Below are positions 58,561-64,000 of a stretch of DNA of 64,000 bases, piece by piece. Each line of letters opens with the position of its first letter. Position 1 is the stretch's first letter. Made by a program: the position numbers and the translations under genes. The notes under the pieces were generated by a model. It saw only the letters and a list, made by a program, of their open reading frames with translations. It did not search any database and had not been told where the DNA came from. Source of the DNA: Sphagnum compactum (taxonomy: Eukaryota; Bryophyta; Sphagnopsida; Sphagnales); contig OZ234498.1 in the NCBI GenBank assembly GCA_965153455.1, forward strand, positions 8,680,001 to 8,744,000, in the 5' to 3' direction.

Positions 58561-59510
58561 AAAAGTCAAATACCCGCCCTCACACTGCTATAAACCGGAT
58601 ATGAAGTAGAACCATTTGACATCCTTCTATATTTTTTTGCCACAAATACTGAAAACCAAATATAGAAATCTGACAACTTATTATTGTTATTATTTGGCTT
58701 CTGCAGTTTTTTTTCCTTTTTTTTCCCCTAATTTTTCTATCTTGACAATTTGGCAGAATCCCCCCCTCCCCAACAATAAATAAATAAATAAAAATTAGTT
58801 CAATTGACACCCAAAGAAATCATTTTCCCGGAAAAAATCCCAATTTTTTGTCAAAAAAAGGAAACAATTAACAATCTATGTTGGATGTGATAAACACTAG
58901 TAGAGGCCCAAATAGGGCATGTGGGTGGACCAGAGTTAGCCTTTTTTTTTGGCTGGCTATCTATATCTAGCCAAAAAGGTATATTAAAAATTAAAAGTGC
59001 TAAAATCATGTGCTTTTAAAGATTCTCAATAGCCAGAATTTGACCAAATTTTAAGAAAAATATTCATATTTCTAAGGATGTTTAAAGTATGTAGCCAAAA
59101 ACATAGAAGGATGTTTTTTTTAAATTATTTTTCATATTTAGATTGTAGCCAGATTTGGCTATATCTTCCTGTGGATCATTGCCACTTTGGCTACATCCAT
59201 TCATCCAAAATGATTTCAAAATTCTGGAACATTTACACAGAAATAAATTCATAAATAATATTATTTTAACTTCCTAGACTTAAAGACCTAGATTGTTGCA
59301 TTTACCCCCCAAAACCTATTTTTAAAATTGTTTTTTAAACAAACCCATAAAAAATGATCTCAATTTTCTGGGAATTTTTTGTCAGAAATAAATATGAAAA
59401 ATGATTTAACCTCACTAAATGTATATTTTCATGCTGGTGTGGCAACATCACAAAACTGATTTTTAAAAAATTTAAAAACATTTCTGGGAAATGGTTAGAA
59501 TAAAGGGATC
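58561..59510. other. AT-rich spacer
   Basis: No gene seen. GCCAGATTTGGCTATA-type words recur at 58950-59200. Confidence 0.35.
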
Positions 59511-59514
59511 ACCC

Positions 59515-60150
59515 CAGACTACACATAAACCTTAAGCCTTAAAACCTAAACCCTAATCCTTCCTTTCTGGAAGGCCATCTAATTTATCATCTATTTAACT
59601 ACACATAAACCTTAAGCCTTTAAACCCTAAACCCTAAACCCAAATCCTTCTTTTTTGGAAAGGCATTTAATTTATTATCCATTCAACTACACATAAACCT
59701 TAAGCCTTAAACCCTAAACCCTAATCCTTCATTTTTGGAAGGGCATTTAATTTATCATACATTCAACTACACATAAACCTTAAGCCTTAAACTTCATCCT
59801 TCTTTTCAGGAAGGACATTTAATTTATCATCCATTCAACTACACACAAACTTGAAGCCTTAAACCTTAAACCCTAATCCTTCCTTTGGAAGGGCATTTAA
59901 TTTATCATGCATTCAACTACACATAAGCCTTAAACCTTAAACCTTCATCCTTCTTTTCTGGAAGGACGTTTAATTTATCATCCATTCAACTACAAATAAA
60001 CTTGAAGCCTTCAACCTTAAACCCTAATCCTTCCTGTTTGAAAGGACATTTAATTTATCATCCATTCAACTACACATAAACCTTAAGCCTTAGATCCTTA
60101 ACCCTAATCCTTCTTTTGTGGAAGGGCATTTAATTTATCATCCATTCAAC
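59515..60150. repeat. Tandem array, about eight units of 80 bp, with telomere-like CCCTAAA
   Basis: Units run CAACTACACATAAACCTTAA, GCCTTAAACCCTAAACCCTAA, TCCTTCTTTTTGGAAGGGCA, TTTAATTTATCATCCATT. Many units include one to three CCCTAAA or CCTTAAA blocks, close to the plant telomere unit. The TTCTTTT..GGAAGG segment is a small inverted repeat. The array lies well inside the window among ordinary repeats. Confidence 0.9.
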
Positions 60151-60264
60151 GCAATTAAGATGAAAGGAAGATAGAAGGAAAGAAAAAAGAAGCTCCCATC
60201 CTGATGATGATCCCTCCTGTCTTCTTCAAAGATGCTGAGATGAAAACCTTTAAAGCCCTTCTTC

Positions 60265-60300
60265 TTCCCTTTCTTCTTCTTCTTCTTCTTCTTCTTCCTC
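60265..60300. repeat. (CTT)n tract
   Basis: A short trinucleotide run (TTCTTCTTC...) next to pyrimidine-rich sequence. Confidence 0.85.
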
Positions 60301-60512
60301 TCTCTCAAATTTCAATGGGGATTTTGCACACAAAGATCTAAATAAATAATGAGATTGTTGACTCTGCACTTCAAGAACTAAATTCACATCCAAACAGTAG
60401 TACTACTGGTACTACCACATAATAACTGCCTCTTTAACTCTTTCTAGCTTCATTGCTTCTAGATTTGAATGATGTTATAAAAGCTGGTTATCAAAGCCCC
60501 CTTCTAAAAGCT

Positions 60513-60610
60513 CTTAACTTCTTTCATGTTCAACAATGAAGTTGCATATCTTCCAGACCATGGTCTTAACTTCTTTCATGTTCAACAATGAAGTTGCATA
60601 TCTTCCAGAC
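60513..60610. repeat. Tandem duplication of about 52 bp
   Basis: Two near-identical copies of CTTAACTTCTTTCATGTTCA ... GCATATCTTCCAGAC at 60513 and 60565. High identity indicates a recent duplication. Confidence 0.9.
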
Positions 60611-60675
60611 TTAATAATAGAGATATCCATAAAGTCACCATGTCTTCACCCTGTCTTTGGGCCTCCTTTCACCCC

Positions 60676-61110
60676 CCTAACCCCTCTTTCAATGGTATCC
60701 GGACAGTAAGGAAATTTTATTAAATCTCAGTATGAAACGCTGAAACTCCGTACGAAATGCTGAATCTCAGGCTACCCAAAATTCCAGGGTAAAAAAAAAG
60801 TTAAAGTTAAAGTTGGTCCTCCATTGGGGACTAGGTAGTAGGTACCTACTTCTTCATAGGTATTAAGTAACACCACATCATCAGTCCTTTCAGCCTAACC
60901 TCTCTTTCAATGGTATCCGTACAGTAAGGAAATTTTATTAAATCTCAGTATGAAACGCTGAAACTCAGTACGAAATGCTGAATCTCAGGCTACCCAAAAT
61001 TCCAGGGTAAAAAAAGTAAAAGTTAAGTTGGTTCTCCATTGGGGACTAGGTAGTAGGTACCTACTTCTTCATAGGTAGTAAGTAACACCACATCATCAGT
61101 CCTTTCAGCC
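60676..61110. repeat. Tandem duplication, two copies of about 217 bp
   Basis: Copy 1 (60676-60893) and copy 2 (60894-61110) share CTCTTTCAATGGTATCCG, TATGAAACGCTGAAACTC, GGTAGTAGGTACCTACTTC and CATCATCAGTCCTTTCAGCC with only a few differences. No coding potential was seen. Confidence 0.92.
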
Positions 61111-61228
61111 TTATTCACTTCAGTATAATACTAATGATAAAATCTTGTGGCAAAGAAGATTTGAAAAGATTTGATCCAAGACTTTGCATTCTGTCTGACT
61201 GGTTTGACTATTAAAATTTCTTTTTAAA

Positions 61229-61262
<34 letters not shown>

Positions 61263-63680
61263 TTCTGTGAAGGACCCAACTTCTAATGTGGACTTTGGGT
61301 GAAAGGATTGATTGGAGCATTGCCTTTGTGGGTCTTGAAGTTTACACCCCCCCCCCCCCCTTCCCCACCCCTTTTTTTTTTTTTTTTCTTTCCTGCCCAT
61401 GAGTTGACAATATTATCATACATATAACTAATGTTTGACACAAAATAATTCACAAAAGGTCTAGCCCCGGAAAAAAAAAAGGAAAAAAAGAATAAGATTG
61501 ATATTTGTCAAAATTATTGAAAATTGAACTCATAAGTTGTGAAAAAAACGTTTATTGTCTCAACCCTTCCCTTCGGTTACTATTACGAAACCCTAAACCC
61601 ACCCACAACAAAAGGTGTACTTCGCATATACTTATTCCTCAACTATTGAAATTCTGAAAAATTAAATTTGAAACTATCTAACCTACATAAATAAATAAAT
61701 AAATAAATATTCGACAAAGAAGAGAGAACATCAATGGGAGAAGAAGGAAGGTACAATACTATTAGATGGTTTTTTGGACATCAATAAGGTTGGATGGAAG
61801 TTGTAAACACACAATTCTCCACTCTAGTAGAATCCAAAGCAAATTTTTTGACTTCCATTAAAACTTGAGACAAAAGCTTGTCAAATAACTTTGATGACCA
61901 TTGACAAGTATGAAATGTGGCCTTGACATTATAGGATCTTCAAATCACTTGACACTACCTATTCGTCCTTTATTGTGGATGTAATTTCAGCCCCTTAAAC
62001 AAGGGGTAGTGGGTAGGAGGGGAGGAGGGGTTGGGTTTAGGGTTTAGGGTTTAGAATTACAAGTCAAAAATTGGATTCATTGCTTTATCTTGGCCTTAAA
62101 ACTGGACATTCAATTTGGTGGAACCTCTTTTTAAATGCAGAAAATGAGAGTACTGAATGCAATTATATATCAAGGCTAGATCAAGATCTGACCATTGGAT
62201 TTGGAGCTTGAGGGCCTTTTGTAAGGCCCTTTGTTATTATATAAAAAAAGGAGATTGGTGGGAATTGTTTCATTTAAATGAGGGAAGGAAGGAAGGGATG
62301 GATGGATGATGGTCAAATGAAGCAAATATCCTCACAATCATTCATTCACCAGACAATCTACATAATTTGAATCGGCCTCAAGTTAATGTAAAATAGTAAA
62401 TACCCCTTCTTGATAACCTTCTGAAATCCGGATTCTGGGGAATTTTACCAGGCTTTTCAGTACCCACCCAGCCAGCCTTTTTTATTATTATTGGCGAAAT
62501 TTTGCCAAACAGAGAAATTAAAAATTTGAAAATGATGTGATTTTGGAGTTTTCAATATTGCCAGAAGTGAGAGAAAATAGTAATAATCAACAATAATAAT
62601 AAGCCTCATAATTAATTCATTTTGAAATTCTCATTTTGAAAAATAAAATATTTTTCGAAGATTCAATAATTTTCCTTCAAATTTTCCATTCATTTGAAAA
62701 AAAAAATTATTTAAAATATTTCTGAAAATATTACAATTAGTGTTGAAGCTGCCAAGGTAGTAAGTAGTAGGGTATCGTCATTTGTGCGGTGACGGAAAAC
62801 TTTCGATCATTGCGCCTCACATCTGGTGACGTCCGTGCTTGCTACCGGTGTTGATGCCCGTGTCCACAGCCGATGCAGGCGTACATACCAGACCAGACGA
62901 AAGCGGGTATTTAGTATCGATCAGTGCCGGGCGGTTCTTTACTTTTGACGAAGCTCCTTGTTTCTTCGGTTCTGAAAGATAAATTAGAATTGGGTTTTGG
63001 GTTCCAGTTTTTGTTATGAAAATCAGACTCGGTTTTCGGATGTATGATGTTTTCCGTAGAACGGACTTTTTCTTCAAACCATCATCCTCAAAGGACAATG
63101 AAGTCATCCCTTGGGAGAGACAAAGAGCTCTATCTCTGAAGTCTCTACTATCTATTGTCTAACTTGGGCTTCACATTGCTACACACTACCAATGACAAAT
63201 TTTTTTTCTTATTATGTTCTCATATGATTATTAATAATTCATCATTATTTATGTTGATGTTAAATTTTAATTTTGATTAATGTAAATATATGAACATGAA
63301 AAAGCACATGTTAATTTGTCTTTTCATATCTATGGTGGTGAGTAAAAAAAGGGGTGAAAAATCATTATAAAAATAAAACATAATTATTAAGAAATGAGTG
63401 AGATAATTATGATAATTATTAGGAAGGAAATGAGATAGTTAAGCTTGGAAGTGAGATAGTTAGGCTTGAAAATGAAATAGTTATATTTGAAAATGTCTCT
63501 GAAATTGTCCATGGACGATCCTATGAAAAATTATGCAAAATCAATAAGGAGCCTACAAAAGAATTATAGAAAAACACCCTTATACCAGTTCCTTGAAATT
63601 TTTTATCACTGGAATTTACCTTTGGCAGCATGTGGGCAAATTGTACAAATCCCACCAATGTAATATAAGAAGTAAACTTA
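61111..63680. other. AT-rich region with simple repeats
   Basis: Contains a (TTA)n run at 61229-61262, poly-C then poly-T at 61347-61390, (AAAT)n at 61686-61709, a short TTTAGGG telomere-like run at 62033-62054, and a CpG-richer block at 62780-63110 related to the dispersed repeat at 43600-44200. No gene seen; the - strand frame at 62817-63107 falls in that repeat. Confidence 0.5.
62033..62054. repeat. Interstitial telomere-like (TTTAGGG)3
   Basis: GGGTTTAGGGTTTAGGGTTTAG matches the Arabidopsis-type plant telomere unit for three repeats, in the opposite strand sense to the CCCTAAA units at 59515-60150. Confidence 0.9.
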
Positions 63681-63894
63681 TGGTGCATTCACACTTGATG
63701 TTAAGTCAGTGTTAAATGAAAATCTAGGTGGCATCCTAGGTGGCACCCAATGGTAAATGGGCGATAGCTTAAATGTTAAGTGAATGTTAACTTAACATAA
63801 AATGTTAATGGTAAGTAGGTTTAAGTCCCAAATGACTAGCATGGTGTTAGGGGACTCAACACTAGAGTCCCTAACACCAAGTGTGAATGCACCT
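63681..63894. mobile_element. Short MITE with TTA target duplication
   Basis: The left end TGGTGCATTCACACTTGATG and right end (complement) AGGTGCATTCACACTTGGTG form near-perfect terminal inverted repeats of about 22 bp, with TTA at 63678-63680 and 63895-63897. It is 214 bp and non-coding, with TTAAC-rich interior words. The layout fits PIF/Harbinger-type MITEs. Confidence 0.8.
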
Positions 63895-64000
63895 TTAGAT
63901 GGACGCCGAAAACCCTACCCAAGGTAGGCACTTGGTGACTACGTACTATAGGTAGGTAAGTGTAGGGTAAAGCCCTATGACAAGGGCTTTACTGGAAATA

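Noticed and set aside
57733-60150. CRISPR-like regular repeats
   Set aside because: The units are contiguous tandem repeats without unique spacers, in a plant nuclear genome.
59515-62054. True telomere
   Set aside because: Telomere-like units are short, mixed with other sequence, present in both orientations and internal.

Overview
The window is nuclear DNA of a land plant. Split genes carry GT-AG introns and one GC-AG intron. The gene families are plant ones (a BIR-like LRR receptor pseudokinase and a plant-type O-fucosyltransferase), plant-type TTTAGGG telomere-like units occur internally, and most of the sequence is decayed transposons and tandem repeats. The density of old elements suggests a large, repeat-rich genome, possibly a fern or other non-flowering plant. 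That is an inference; nothing here fixes the species.

Layout: (1) 1-6.6 kb is the gene-rich end. It holds the last coding piece of a coiled-coil protein (+ strand, cut by the left edge) and, tail to tail with it, a complete 10-exon O-fucosyltransferase gene (- strand, 654 residues predicted), whose first intron carries a PIF/Harbinger-type MITE. (2) 7-19.3 kb is repeats: a 55-60 bp minisatellite; three relics of one non-LTR retrotransposon group (one on -, two on +) with an N-terminal zinc-finger remnant, reverse transcriptase, and a C-terminal segment that looks like a restriction-like endonuclease; a MITE; a fold-back; Helitron-like termini; and long T-rich and pyrimidine-rich tracts. (3) 19.3-25.2 kb has gene-like base composition but no gene I can name. 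(4) 25.2-27.1 kb is an intact single-exon LRR receptor-like pseudokinase (- strand). (5) 28.2-29.1 kb is a head-to-tail pair of short Helitrons. (6) 33.6-36.0 kb is a dead PIF/Harbinger element with convergent SANT-like and transposase reading frames, followed by pseudogene fragments of a pfkB fructokinase and a TPR-like protein (36.0-38.1 kb) and a frameshifted PR-1/CAP pseudogene (39.5-39.9 kb). A second copy of the intronic MITE family follows at 40.5 kb. (7) 47.9-53.3 kb is a decayed Ty3/gypsy polyprotein interrupted by an insertion of about 450 bp. (8) 53.3-64 kb is AT-rich with many tandem arrays, including one with telomere-like CCCTAAA units, and a last MITE near the right edge.

Only three protein genes look functional: the partial coiled-coil gene, the O-fucosyltransferase (Golgi/secretory type II membrane glycosyltransferase) and the BIR-like receptor pseudokinase (plasma membrane). 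They are not obviously linked in function. No CRISPR, operon, rRNA or tRNA was found.
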